From NCBI GenBank assembly GCA_963971575.1, contig OZ020611.1:179430071-179494070 (forward strand): 64,000 bases of DNA, read 5' to 3'. Numbering within the stretch: position 1 is the first letter of the stretch; every line of letters begins with the position of its first letter. Under the pieces are notes generated by a model that was not told the origin of the DNA, did not search any database, and saw only the letters and a list, made by a program, of their open reading frames with translations. The translations under genes and the position numbers were made by a program. This DNA comes from Liopterus haemorrhoidalis (lineage: Eukaryota > Arthropoda > Insecta > Coleoptera > Dytiscidae). Positions 1 through 11,667 of the stretch are shown piece after piece.

Positions 1-1778
1 TGCAATTTTGAGATAATTAAAAAAAAAACTTTCAATCAAAAACTCTAATCCTGTTAAAATGAGCGAAAAACGAAAAATTGATTATTTAAATTTGGACAAA
101 TCACGTTTTGAAAGAACTTATTGGAGAGAATCTGAATTGAACTAGTATAGAACATTTAAAAAATTATATTAGAATAAGAATAGGCTTAAATTATTTTATT
201 TTTTCTTATAATAATATAATAATAATATGTTTATTTCTTTTTTTTTTTACATATACATATACAGTAACTTACGTCTAAAAAATATACAACATACAAAGTA
301 TATAATATAATTCTTGAATTCTTCTAGAATTCTTGAATATCGTAATAAGCACCTTTTAAGAGAAAATTTTTAATTTTCCTCCTAAAGCGGTTCTAATTAA
401 GACTGATTAATGAGGTAGGCATCTTATTGTACAGGTCAATGCCTATGAACAGAGGCAGTTTCCTTCTTGCTCTGTAACTACAAAATGGCACTATAAAGCT
501 ATTCCTTATTCCTAGAATTGCAATTACGATTGTTCAATTTTTTTTTTTATTGTACAATCATTTTCCTTTATATATAGTAGAACATTTAAGATATGAAGTG
601 ATGGAACCGTTTCTTCTTGTTTTTTTAAACATTACTATGCATTCATCAATTTTTAAATATGCAAATCACTTTAATTTTCCAAATAATCAGAAAAACCCTC
701 TTATTAAGAAACTTCTATAGATGGAAGATCGTAGATCAATTCTTCGTACCATTTTATAAGTTCATCAACAAATTAAAATAACTAAAAACGCGATTTTTAA
801 AACTTTTTATTTGTTTTTTATTCTTGTTTGCGCGTTTTGGATGATACAAAAAACAGTTTTATATAAATTCAATGATTTTATGTTAGACATTTATCAAAGA
901 GGAGGAGACTGATACCAATATTTTAATTTTGAATTTTATGTGACAAACACGTTTAGGATGCTATCTCATCACATATTATGTAAACGTAGTAGGCACTTAC
1001 TAGTGACATCAATCTCTTTATAAAAAATCCGGTTGTGTCAGTGGCATATATAAGATGCGAGAGAAAAAAAAAAAAACTATTTAAAATGTCTCATTGTTCC
1101 CCATTTCTCAATGTTACCTTTGTTCTCATAAATCATAATCGAGATAATTTTTACTACCTAATTGTTTGTTTTTTTATTGCAACCCCATTAATTTTATATA
1201 ATCTATTTCTTAATTTTATATTACTGATTCTGTAACATCCTAAAAATGATTTTATTCGAGAAAATTTAGTCAAGACAAAAATAAACGTTATATATACTTG
1301 TTGGTAATATCGGATCTATTTCCGGTTATATTTTCTTATATCAAAATTTACCCTTCAAATACAAATGTCTCTTTTTAAAAATGGTCTGTTTTAAATCCCA
1401 CACAAATAGGGGTGAAGTTAAATTTAACTGCAAACAAACCTATTTTAGATTTGAGACAACTGAAACAGTGACATTTAAAGGAATCACGGAGTGGAAAATA
1501 TCTCGGTAAATTATTCTTAGCTTCCGGGAATCCTTGCATACAATAAGATATCGGCTTTAAACGGGAAGGATCTACTTATTAAAGATATCATGTCGCTGAC
1601 ATATTTATTCAATCTAATAATGTAGGTATTAAAATTATGATGGCAGACATATTCAAATGTATTTCAAATCTTTGAAGATATACATTGCTTGACAATAAAA
1701 TCGGACACTTACAAACGGAATCTTGGTTATATTACACAGTCAGCACATTGTTCTCAAAGGCTTAGCCAAAACAGCTTA
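1..1778. other. AT-rich stretch, nothing recognised
   Basis: I see no coding region, terminal inverted repeat or RNA gene here. The only open frame above 60 codons (1035-1235) is a hydrophobic low-complexity translation of T-rich DNA and has no family signature. Confidence 0.6.
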
Positions 1779-2371
1779 TACCCTTTTCACACTAGAACTT
1801 TAAGAGGAGTGAACTTAAAGTTCACCTATGTTTAACATCGGTTTGCTTTCACACTTGATGTTTAAATCTCCGGTGCTGTCATCAGCTACAGTAATTTTGT
1901 TCTTAAGTTACCGTCAGGAAATTACCAGTTTTGTCTGCGCAGACGCACATTTTGAATTATTATAAACAAATATGGATATTTCATTTCATTCTACAATAAA
2001 GACACTACAATAAAGAATATATTACACCTGTATTAACATGTAAGTCGATACATTTTATCTCAATTATTGTAGCTCTGTATTTTATTAAACACATTATTAA
2101 AATAATAATTTTATTATAACAATAAGTATAAACTTCTTATAACGTCGATATAATACAGTATTCTTGTTTATGATAATACAAAATGTTGACAGCACAAATT
2201 CAAAGAGTATTTTTTATAAAAGAAATTATGTTGGCAATGCGGACGATGTCTAAGACGCAGATCTCTGTCTTCAACATCGCTTATATTTAGACGAGGTCAT
2301 ACGTTTTCACATTAGCGTTTAAAGACACATTCACTTTAACATCCGATCTTAAAGTTCTAGTGAAACGGGTA
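1779..2371. mobile_element. PIF/Harbinger-like MITE, TTA target duplication
   Basis: A 593-bp element without coding sequence. The left end (taccc, then ttttcacactagaacttta) matches the reverse complement of the right end (taccc, gtttcac, tagaactttaaga) over about 28 bp with few differences. Both ends are flanked by TTA (1776-1778 and 2372-2374). A 3-bp TWA duplication is typical of PIF/Harbinger. There is no transposase, so it would need one supplied in trans. Superfamily assignment is inferred from duplication length only. Confidence 0.6.
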
Positions 2372-2619
2372 TTAGCGGCCATTTCTTAATCGTACTGGAA
2401 CTAATCTATAAATTAAATTGAACGCCAATCATTGACAGTCCAATAGGCGTGAAACTGGGATATTATTTGAAAATGGAGTTCTTTTGCAAACTGCAGGTTT
2501 AAAAATGATTCTTGTACATTTTTAATTATTATTAGGCAAACAATTGTTATTGCTGAAAATATTTCACTACCCACTCGATATGCTAATCGACCCATTTTTG
2601 GGTTGTGAACAATAGGTTA

Positions 2620-2905
2620 AGCTAGGGGTGGGCAACCGTTTTTACTTCGCGGGCTGCATTCAGTATCATATTTTTTTATTTTCACGTCGCGGGACTTATT
2701 CCTGAATATGTTTTGGTGGGCCATACTTTCTTTTCTAATTTATATTTTTACGATCTTAAGATCTTGTTAATACCGGTGGCAGTAATGTGTTAGTTATGAT
2801 GGATAAGAAAAGTAAACATTATATTTTCTTATTGGTGGACCGCATAAAATTGTTTGGTGGGCTGCATTCGTCCCACGGCCGCCGATTACCGACCCAGGAG
2901 CTAAG
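2620..2905. mobile_element. hAT-like non-autonomous remnant
   Basis: Terminal wording such as ggggtgggcaacc and cgcgggctgcatt on the left, and ggtgggctgcattcgtccca with cgacccag on the right, resembles degenerate hAT MITE ends built around a 'gggccgc' core. No clean 8-bp duplication is visible, so the ends are approximate and the call is weak. Confidence 0.35.
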
Positions 2906-2917
2906 CAATTGGGACAG

Positions 2918-4003
2918 CGGAAAAATTGTAGCCAAATGGTTGAAAGTTGAAATGAACATAGATAGTTGAAATTTGGCATACTTGTACCACTTTTTGACTC
3001 ATATATAGGAAAAATATAGAGAATTCTAAAAAACACATCCTGAGATAAATATAAACAAATATGTATTTAATAAAAAATAAATATATTTTTTTACATTTTG
3101 AGTGAGATATCAAATGAAACCTCTTAATGCTTGGATAAACAAGCAATTTTTTATTTTTTAAAAATTGATATTTTTATGGGATTATCCACATAAATATATC
3201 AAAGAAATTCCCCCCCCCCCCTATTTCCCAGAATCTAGAAATCTGAAAAAATAATCAATGATGTACATTGATGGGAGCCTAAATAGTTCAACAGGAATTT
3301 TTGATCAGATTAGTTTTTCGAAAAATAACGAATTTTTTGTTTCTTTGAAAATTATAATTATTTTTTTGTGTTATGGATTTTTTGTTTTTTTGGCTAAGGT
3401 AGTATGTGTCTACTTTTGAAATTAAAAATATAATAACAAAATTTTAACAGCTGAGAATCGAGTTCATGTGTGTAAAGAGCGACTACTGTTATACGCCATG
3501 ATTCAACCTATTGTTTGAATTAGTTTAGTTTTATAGTTTTTATTTTAACAGCTGAGAATCAAATGCATGTGCGTAGAGTGTAGTGTGTAGTGTTCAGTAG
3601 GCTCGCCGTCTATTATACGTCATGATTCAATCTATGGTTTGAATTATTTTAGTATTTTGTTTTTAATGTATCAAAGAGGAATAAATCATTTATAGTAGTG
3701 AAATACTTCTAAAAAATAGCACATTAATAGTGAGAAATAAATTTTAGAATTGAAAAAATGCAGCTATTTATTAATATATTTCATATTAATGTAAAAAAGA
3801 CTTATATACGAAGCAAATGTAGAAAAAATCAATGGGATTTTTTAATTAAAATTTTATAGCGACAAAATTTTCACAAATTATTTAAATTTAGTTTAAAAAA
3901 AAATTTAACGAAAACTCTTAGTCCTTCTGTTGGCTTCTTACACTTATTAAATACCTACAAAACCGTGAAATGTGTGAAACTTCACAATTCACATTAATTT
4001 TTT
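2918..4003 (+). mobile_element. DINE-1-like Helentron-associated repeat, family A copy 1
   Basis: A roughly 1.1-kb non-coding repeat lacking its 5' tip. It contains the family-A block after the microsatellite (attgtagccaaatggttgaa, then ggcatacttgtaccac and cacatcctgagataaat), the stretch gttcaacaggaatttttgat, an internal block starting aacagctgagaatc (present twice, near 3450 and 3548), and the 3' end. The 3' end has the inverted motif acctacaaaaccgtgaaatg followed by a small stem-loop (gtgtgaa/ttcaca) and attaatttttt. It is the longest copy of the internal subtype shared with the copies at 10.8 and 22.3 kb. Confidence 0.65.
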
Positions 4004-4408
4004 AAACCCGTGGGGCAAAGAAAATCTAATTACAAAAACTGCTAAAAATTTGAACGAAACAGCTTAGCATAACAATTTTAAATAGTTAACTCGAATGTAA
4101 CAGATACATAATATCCAGTCGCTATTCTTCTATCCATTCACATCGTATTGAACGACGCTTGTAGTTCGCGATTTTTTTTTATCATACCTCGTAACTTTAC
4201 GATGCCGGGCTACTTTTGGCTACCATGGACATAGTTACTAACGGGGTGCTCTTTGCCTATCCTCAACATAATAACGAGTGACGGAGACATGAAATGGGCA
4301 TATGCCCTTAAGTTATATCTATCTCACTAACTTGTTTGAGATAAGCTATATTTTAGAGAAAGATAGCACTCTAAAGGCAAAGCCATGTAAATAAATGTAT
4401 GCCATGAG
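4004..4408. other. Unassigned AT-rich spacer
   Basis: No coding frame, terminal repeat or family match is visible between the DINE-1-like repeat and the next hAT-like end. Confidence 0.5.
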
Positions 4409-5490
4409 CAGGGCCGGCGAATAATATGTGAATGGCGGGCTAAACAGATTTTGCCCCCCCCCCCTCTGGCATACTTAAAATAATATTTGTAAATTTAAAT
4501 GCAAATTTGGTTTCCTAACTAAATTTATTAATTAGGGGGGACGGATAAAGTCTGGGCGCGAAATTTCGAATTAATACGCAAGAGACTTTGTGCTTACGTG
4601 CAGGACAGTAAAAAATAGTAGACCGATTTTTAAAATAAACTTAAATTCAATTTTATTGAAAAACAAAAGCAATTTTATTAATAAAATTGGATATAATTGA
4701 AATACAAATTAGTTTACAAATCAATTTATCTTGCCTTTATAGCGGCAAACAAATCAATGAATTGATATACATAGTTGCTAGAGAAGTTTCGATTTCGTAG
4801 CATACTTGAACGGAAATATGATGTAGTTGATGTAGTTTTTGGGTGTGTAAAAATCGGAGTACTTGTTGCGGAGTAATTGTGGTGGAGTTTTCTTCGGAAA
4901 CTGACAAATAAGATTGTATTTGCAACATTTCTTCGAATAAATCCTCAACATTAGTATCTACCATTTCTTTATTTGGCTTGAACACTTACAATTGCATTGG
5001 GGACGAGTGACAAAAATACGTTGATTTTAAAATCGTCCTCAATTATGACTCATTTTTGAAATATAAAAAGTAGGGGCAGGGGGCGCTATTTATCGCTTTT
5101 TTTATATATAGCTTCTGCTAAGAGAGGGGGGACACTGTTATATATAATTCAAGGAGGAGGGGGGGGCGCCGTTGTCTTCGTCCTCGGGCGACAAAACTGT
5201 TCGGCACAGTTAGTGACGGTTTTTGATTAAAAATTAAGCAAATTTAGATTGAAATTGGGCGAAAGAAATAATTATAAACGTCTGTAATTAAATTAATTTC
5301 AATGGCTAATATGCCAATAATGCCAACAATAACATATCAACAACTTCGTTCAAAGAATTTTTTTAAAAATGTTATTTGCTATTAAAAGATTGTATATCCT
5401 AATAATGAACAGTAACATTTTTTAAGAAATTTCTATGAGCAAGTTAGCGCTCCTGGAACTGCGCCCCCTGAGCGACCGCCCGCCTCTTCG
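4409..5490. mobile_element. Degenerate hAT-like element
   Basis: The left end reads cagggccggcgaataatatg followed by a C-run, a composition common at hAT termini. The right edge near 5490 (gcgccccctgagcgaccgcc) may be the partner but gives no clear 8-bp duplication. Inside, on the minus strand, 4737-4985 is open for 82 codons and has a TPQQVLRFLHTQKL stretch that weakly resembles the segment before the hAT dimerisation domain. The region also holds G-runs (4530, 5155-5165). It is probably an old internally deleted element; ends are uncertain. Confidence 0.35.
4737..4985 (-). pseudogene. Possible hAT transposase fragment
   Basis: An 82-codon frame with TPQQVLRFLHTQKLHQLHH. In ZMYM/TTF-type hAT transposases a similar stretch precedes the C-terminal dimerisation region. 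Here the following hallmark (ERSFS-type) is absent, so only a short remnant can be argued. It could be chance; I give it low weight. Confidence 0.25.
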
Positions 5491-5495
5491 TCAAT

Positions 5496-5520
5496 ATGTC
5501 TCTCTCTCTCTCTCTCTCTC
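5496..5520. repeat. (TC)n microsatellite
   Basis: About twelve uninterrupted TC units. It lies at the edge of the degenerate hAT-like region. Confidence 0.9.
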
Positions 5521-5940
5521 GCATTAACTTATTAGTTATTAAGTCATTGACTGACACCTATAAAAATAAAGTACTCTATATAAGGGAATAAGTAATTACG
5601 ATATTTAACATTATTTTGCAATTAATAACAAATATTTTGTTATTAATATAAATATTTGAATTTGTATTCATGCCATGTGATTTGAAATTTAAATGACTGT
5701 GTATGAAATGTCAAAGCACTTTTTTGTATTTGCATGTTGTTTTCAAATAGTTTTCAGGATTTTTTCTTGCATAAAATTTTGTAAGGAGTTATGTAAGGTA
5801 TGCTATTCAGTACGTAATTTGTCCTTTATTGTGTTGAAAATTTATAGAATTGCGTAGTACAAAGCATGAATAATCTGGAAAATAACTGGTGAAACTTAAA
5901 AGAAACTTATACATAACTGAATGTAGAAACTAGGTCTTAT
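5521..5940. other. Unassigned AT-rich spacer
   Basis: No feature recognised; no open frame above 60 codons on either strand. Confidence 0.5.
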
Positions 5941-6550
5941 TATAAAAATTGATGTGAAGTGTTAAATTTCACACATTTCAAGATTTTATAGGTAATTAGC
6001 AAAAAATTGTGTGTAGGTACGTATTAAATATCATACATTCGACAACGTCTAAAAAAATAATCCACGTAGAGACCATTTAGAGAATTACAAGCGTATTTAT
6101 TTACAAGTTACGCGCGCACTAAAACAGCTGCACAGTTCTCCAGCTAGTCATTTATAAATTTCTAGCACAGTTTGCAAAAAATTCGGTAATTATTAAAAAA
6201 ATAATCAGATCGAAAATTCTTGTTGAACTATTCCAGTTCACATCGATATGAATTACTATTTTTTTTTTCAGAATTTTAGTTTTAGACAAAAGTTTTTTTG
6301 GCACATTTTGGGCAAAAATCGAGTAAAAATATTTGAGTTCTCGAAAAAAAAAAAAAAAAAATTGCTCGTTTACAAAAATAGTTTTCCGTTAAATACAATT
6401 TTGTTTATATTTTTCGACCAATATAAACATTTTTTTTTTCCAATTCATTGTCTAACAACTAGTCACAGTTTAGCCGATTCACCATAATTTCAATCATACA
6501 GACATACAGACACATGAGTATCATAAGCGTTTTCTGGTCATACCTGCAGC
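5941..6550 (-). mobile_element. DINE-1-like repeat, family A copy 5
   Basis: Read on the minus strand it ends with aattgatgtgaag (reverse complement of the family 3' tip) and its stem-loop next to 5960. Its 5' end at 6515-6550 carries ggtcataccTGcag and a residual cagaCATACAGACA microsatellite. The middle part (6060-6200) differs from other copies, so this copy is diverged or a different subfamily. Confidence 0.6.
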
Positions 6551-6830
6551 TCCTATGGTAGAAATTATCTGGCCCTTCAATTTCTAAAACAGATGAAAAG
6601 GTTGTTCAGGTTCGCGATTTCTTCTGTGCCAACCAAAGATTGACTGTTCTTGTCAAGATATTTTGACCAATATTGACGACAACTTACACTTCCCTTATAG
6701 TTTTGCAGTTTTTATCAAAACCCTCGTTCTATATCCACCAGTGCCTGCTCTTGATTTTGTGAAGACTAAGGCAAGACATTAAAATTGAGTCACCATTTAA
6801 ATCACCGGTATACCTTAAGGCAGTGTTTCC

Positions 6831-6953
6831 CAAACTGTGGTCCGTGGATAACTGGTGGTCCGTGAGTCAGTTCTTGTTTATGATGTTGGTGGTCCGCGGT
6901 CAACGTGGAATTCTGAAAGTGGTCCGCAAGTGTCGAAAGTTTGAGAAACATTA
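6831..6953. mobile_element. hAT MITE, 123 bp, CCTTAAGG duplication
   Basis: Left end cagtgtttcccaaactgtgg; right end is its degenerate inverted copy (ctttgagaaacatta on reading out). The flanks are identical 8-mers CCTTAAGG (6823-6830 and 6954-6961), the duplication size of hAT elements. It is too short to code. A related element lies at 22639-22742. The 8-mer is itself palindromic. Confidence 0.7.
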
Positions 6954-6961
6954 CCTTAAGG

Positions 6962-7170
6962 TACACCTTGGCAAATTCTTTTAGACCTTTTATCAACTGA
7001 AGCCTAAGCCTAGTTCATCTCAGCCAAAGGCTGACCCTGCCATGCACCATATTCACCTGAATTGACACAAAACTGAAGAGTTAGTTAAAAGAACAGCGTT
7101 TTCAAACAATTGAAGAGATAAAATAAATTAGAAACAGGAAAAAATATATTCACTCAGGTTTTTTGGACAA
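6962..7170. other. Unassigned spacer
   Basis: No recognised feature. Confidence 0.4.
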
Positions 7171-7179
7171 AACGTATAT

Positions 7180-7216
7180 TTCAGTAACACAACGTTTCGC
7201 TAACCAATTGTTAGCT
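7180..7216 (-). other. Stem-loop motif resembling Penelope-type hammerhead region
   Basis: On the minus strand the order is CTGAGTA, a perfect 6-bp stem (GCTAAC/GTTAGC) with a short loop, then GAAACGTT. A second site at 30483-30514 has the same layout with different stem letters. The layout resembles the hammerhead motifs of Penelope-like elements (CUGANGA, stem II, GAAA), but there is one extra base before the stem and the core here reads CTGAGTA, not CTGANGA. Function is not claimed. The downstream DNA to about 8150 shows no recognisable reverse transcriptase. Confidence 0.35.
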
Positions 7217-7219
7217 TAC

Positions 7220-8150
7220 TCAGGTTCTACAAAGAACATTTAACTATAGTAACAATCTTATAAAAGTAATAATATAAAATCTTTACCTATACTAATGTTA
7301 CGTTAATCTAACATCATAAACATAATACATCACAGAAGAATGGTGTAGTTGTAAAATTGACATTCAAATTTGAATTGAAAAACCAAAAAGGATAGGAAAA
7401 CAGGAAAAAGTTTTTAATATTAACAATAATAGATGTGAAAAATTATGAATTTAAATTTAGCATAAACCCCTTATTGATTTAAGTCCCATTAATGAGGATC
7501 ACAAAATCCAGACATACATATATGAAAATTCGCATAAATCATTACATTAATATGACAGTCAGTAGCTCTACACTCCCTAAAATCTGGTACGCACAAACCA
7601 AAGAGATTGCAGCGCTACCCACTGTACAACATAATGCAACAATTTAATTGAACAACATAAAAACACCGTAAACGATAGAATTCAATAACACAGTGAGAAT
7701 ACCCAAACAGACATTGAATGCTGGACTATCATACAACTAAGCGTACTATTCCTCCAAAATCAATAGTACGCACAAGGATAATGTGAGAACAGTACACTAA
7801 ATTGTATATCAAGACCAACACCCAACTCCACTGGTGAACTCTCGAACCTGTCTAATAACACATAAAATAAATTCTGAAAATGATCTAAAAGTAATTCCAA
7901 AAAGTGCCTGCAAAATGTGTTTTCGGAAGTGGAAAAGATGCTAGCAGCGATGTGCAGCGAAGTGAGAATTTAAATATAAAATAATTAATTATTAATAAAG
8001 TTGAATGACGCAAGTTGGCGAATTATATGATCAAACCTCGTAAATTTCATTGATATGTACTGCACTTGATGATAAATTATCAATGATGATAGAGTGCTAC
8101 GTGGCACACGTGCATCGCTGTGGCAAGTGGAGGGCAGGAGGACCCCCGTA
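7220..8150. other. Unassigned stretch, less AT-rich
   Basis: About 0.9 kb with no open frame above 60 codons. Composition is more even than the surrounding DNA (for example 7560-7860), which could mean an old mobile element body, but no motif can be read. Confidence 0.4.
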
Positions 8151-8599
8151 ACTGGCGCCAAAGAAGTGGGGGAGTTAGTGCGGGATCTGAATTAAAAATT
8201 ACACAAATATTTTAAAATAGTAATTTATTTTCATAGTTTAATAATTCATAATATTTCAAATATCAAAACAATAGTGAAGAAGTTACATTTTTTAGATTTA
8301 GCGTAAGGAAATGTATTAATAAAAACGGGAATTGTTGATTTTGTGCAAGAATTCAGTGCTCATTAGTTTAAGATTTTTCAATTCGTTTTGATCATTGGAT
8401 GTCTCTTTGTCCATTTTTAATGCTTTTTAGTTTAGAAAATAACTTTTCTTCTTCACAAGTGGTAACATTGAGATAAATGTAGGCGAGAGGAAGTGAAAAG
8501 AGTCGCGCACTCATGAATTTTCTTGGGGGAGGGGCTCAGATAACGAAATTGTTTTAATGGGTAGGAATCGGGAAATAAGTGCTGGCCAAATGCTCTGTA

Positions 8600-8815
8600 T
8601 TTTTAAAGTACAAGTGTTGATCTGAAAAAAGCTTCTCATTTCTAAAATATAAATGACGACCTAAACAAAAGATCTCACTTTTAAAATACAAGTGAGGACC
8701 TAAAAAAAGTCCTCACTTTTAAAATACAAGTGATGCCCTGAAAAAAGGTCCTCCCTTCCAAAATACAAGTGATGATCTAAAACACAAAAAGGTCCTACCT
8801 TCTATTTTAACAAAA
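8600..8815. repeat. Tandem module 'ggtcctcactt...aagtga', MITE-associated
   Basis: Four to five degenerate units of about 45-50 bp, each with the core tcctcacttttaaaatacaa followed by gtga. The same module occurs inside the hAT MITEs at 31987-32223 and 52048-52296 and at about 34655-34740, so this is probably the inside of another member whose termini have decayed. Confidence 0.6.
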
Positions 8816-9128
8816 ACACATATGCTTCACGGATTTTTAGAGCTCTTAGAGAGGGGGGGGCTCAAGCTCGTGAGCCCCTCGCAAATATGAGAAGGATTAG
8901 TTTTCTCTTAAACAAATTGCAAAAATTCACAAATTATTAAATATTTGAGATTAGAAAATAAAAAACAAGTGTTGAGTAAAAACGTCATAAAACGCTTCAA
9001 AAATAAGCACAATAAGTGAAACCGGTGATGATTTTGGTTTTCCGAAAGAAGTACAAATACAGCTAACAGTGTTGCGCGAGATCTGTTGTCGAAGAAATCG
9101 AGAATATTAATAAAACTTAATATATATA
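8816..9128. other. Short palindrome and unassigned spacer
   Basis: The only structure seen is ggggctcaagctcgtgagcccc at about 8858-8880, a small inverted repeat. The 93-codon minus frame 8908-9189 overlaps the next MITE and looks like chance. Confidence 0.4.
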
Positions 9129-9286
9129 CAGACCAATTCTGTAACTCAGTTACTATGATAATAGTAACTAAATATGTCACTATGAGCAAGGTCAGTTACT
9201 ATCATGAATGAAAGTCATTATACTTTTTATAATATTTTATCTTGTAGTAACGTTACTACACAGTAATTTTTTACAGAATTGATCTG
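9129..9286. mobile_element. Small MITE with 16-bp inverted ends
   Basis: Left end cagaccaattctgtaa; the right end 9271-9286 is its reverse complement with one mismatch. Length 158 bp. Inside are repeated short words (gttactatcat, gttactatgat, taacgttactac). No clear target duplication, so superfamily is unknown. Confidence 0.55.
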
Positions 9287-9424
9287 AATATGTGCTTGTA
9301 ATGTTGACTGCGCGTGAGACCAAATGCCATAAAGTACACCTTACGACTCTAGGGCGATAAACGCGTTATAAATGTAAAAGCAAGACAGTAATTTCCGGTG
9401 TGCAAATAGTATATTATGCAACGA

Positions 9425-9446
9425 GCATGGAATGACTATTCCATGC
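9425..9446. other. Perfect 9-bp hairpin
   Basis: gcatggaat / attccatgc with a 4-nt spacer, just upstream of the duplicated block at 9471-9752. Confidence 0.7.
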
Positions 9447-9470
9447 AAGTTTCATACTATGCTTATTCCA

Positions 9471-9752
9471 CGACAATAACTTTATTACTTATTTAATTTT
9501 TATTCAGTTCCTTTTAAAAACTAACAATAATTTGACAGTTGTTTTCAATCTATTATGTTACCTAGCAACGGTCATGTACGTGTTATACGGAATGTAAATT
9601 CAGTTAACCAAAACCAACTCTATCCAATAATATATTTGCAAAATTCGACAACTTTAACTGTATTATTTAATATTAATCCGGTTTCCTTTACAAAGTAATA
9701 ATAATTTGATATATGCTTTCAACCTATTTTTTACGTTGCCTAGCAACGGTCG
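9471..9752 (+). repeat. Imperfect direct duplication, about 105 bp twice
   Basis: Copy 1 (9471-9574) and copy 2 (9646-9752) share, in order, ataacttt, tattta, cagttcc/cggtttcc, caataatttga, ttttcaa/ctttcaa and cctagcaacggtc. The offset is about 175 bp. Identity is clearly below 100 percent, so it is an old duplication or two copies of one repeat. Confidence 0.6.
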
Positions 9753-9790
9753 GCCGTTGCTGCTTGAACCTTATGTAATGAGATCAACCC

Positions 9791-9816
9791 GTTACGTAAT
9801 GAGCTTATTACGTAAC
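9791..9816. other. Perfect 10-bp hairpin
   Basis: gttacgtaat and attacgtaac around a 6-nt loop (gagctt). Confidence 0.75.
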
Positions 9817-10810
9817 AGGTCGGCGGTGTGTAATAAAAAGGAGTGAGGAACGTGCTACATTTACTAATCACTGATATGCCTGTAATGAACGTATATCTAT
9901 ATAGCCGTGGAAAAATTATTTTCGAAATAACTGTAATTAAATTGTCAAAAGGTAGGTTTTAATAAACAAAACAAAATAATTAGTAATTATTAATTATTTA
10001 GAATTATTTTGTTTAGCTTACTGATTTTATAAGAGTTATTAGTTAGTAGTAGTGTTTAAGGTAAGGAAATACACAAATGATAGAATACGATGGAAAAAGA
10101 TATGGAGAACAACGCTAGATAATACCTGATTTTCATTTATCAAACACCAGTCATACAGAGCAAAGTAGAAAGGTTTCAGTATTAAGTAAGTAAAAACTGT
10201 GGTGGGTCTTTTTTCGCTGCAGGCTTTTAATGTTTTTCATTGCAATGAAAGCACCAACATACAAGAAAATGCCTACTAATTAAAAATAGCTTTGTAATAT
10301 AAACAATTAATTAATAATAATTCTAATAGCACATAAGTGATTAACGAATCCTTGTAAAAGCTGTGATTATCAGCTACTAGTGTTGAATAATTGTTAACAT
10401 TCATATGTGTTAGATAATTTTATGCATGATGTGTTTCGAAATAGGTGTTGCAATTTCCGCATTGGACCATAAGTGCATAATTGTAGTGCAAGGAAACTTT
10501 CTAATTAATGTATTTACACCCGAACTACAAATAGCAAGGGCTATATTATGTACTGCTGTAATCGTTAATCACATTTGCAAAGATATTTAGATTTACAATA
10601 TAGTTTATTTGCCGTGTAGTTTTAGATACAGTTTCAACTTACAGAATGTATTTGTGAAAATAGTGTAATTAATACATTTTAAATAAAATTGCGACTATAC
10701 AGACAGTCATCTGGTATTCCATAATAAAACGTGGGGTTTCTAAATTACCAATATTTTTGAACATTTTTGAATATTTTTGTATATATAACTAAATCCTAAA
10801 ACCGACAGAC
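9817..10810. other. Unassigned AT-rich stretch
   Basis: About 1 kb with no supported gene, repeat end or RNA. No open frame above 60 codons on either strand. Confidence 0.5.
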
Positions 10811-11667
10811 TTTTTTAGGGTTTTATATGACCACCAAAAAACCTTATAACGTCACTCATGTGTCTGTCTGTCTGTCTGTTTGTACGGTAAAATTGTAACC
10901 AAACGGTTTAAAATAGAAAGTTGAAATTTAGTATGCTTATACAATTCTTTGACCCACATATAGGAAAAATACTGAGAGTTCAAAAAAACATGTCCATATA
11001 AATAAAAACAAATATGTAATTAAAGAAAATGTATTTTTTTTTAAATTTTGGTTGGGGTATCAAATAAAACCTCTTAATGAGTGGATAGACAAGCAAATTT
11101 TTATTTTTGATTTTCACCAAAAATATGTAATAAAGCTTTTGGCCTCTACCTTATCTTCCAGAGGGGTTGATCTAAATATCTGAAAAAAATCTCCATAATA
11201 TACATTGATGGGAACCGGAATAGTTCAACAGGAATTTTTGATTAGTTTTAGATTTAGTTTTTTGTGTCGTTCAAAAAAATAATCATTTTTTAAAAACTCA
11301 TTGGATTCAAGCTTTTCAAACGTAGATTAAGGAACAAAAAGTAGTTTTTTTAAATTCGTTTATTTTAAAACGATGTTAACTAAAAATGTGCCAAAAAAGT
11401 TCTTGTCCCGCCCCTTTTTAACCAAAGGGGTCAATTAAAAATCTGAAAAAATTACAAGTAATGTACATTGATCTGAGCTGGAAACGTACGAGAGGAATTT
11501 TTGATCAGATTTTGGTTTTGGTAAATATTGCAGTTCTTGTGTTTTTGACAAAATTAATTATTTGTTTTAATTCATGACTAAATTATGGCTAATAAAGTTA
11601 TGCTAATAATGATTTTTTGTATTTATGACTAAGGTAATGTACGTCTTTTTTTATATTAAAAATATAA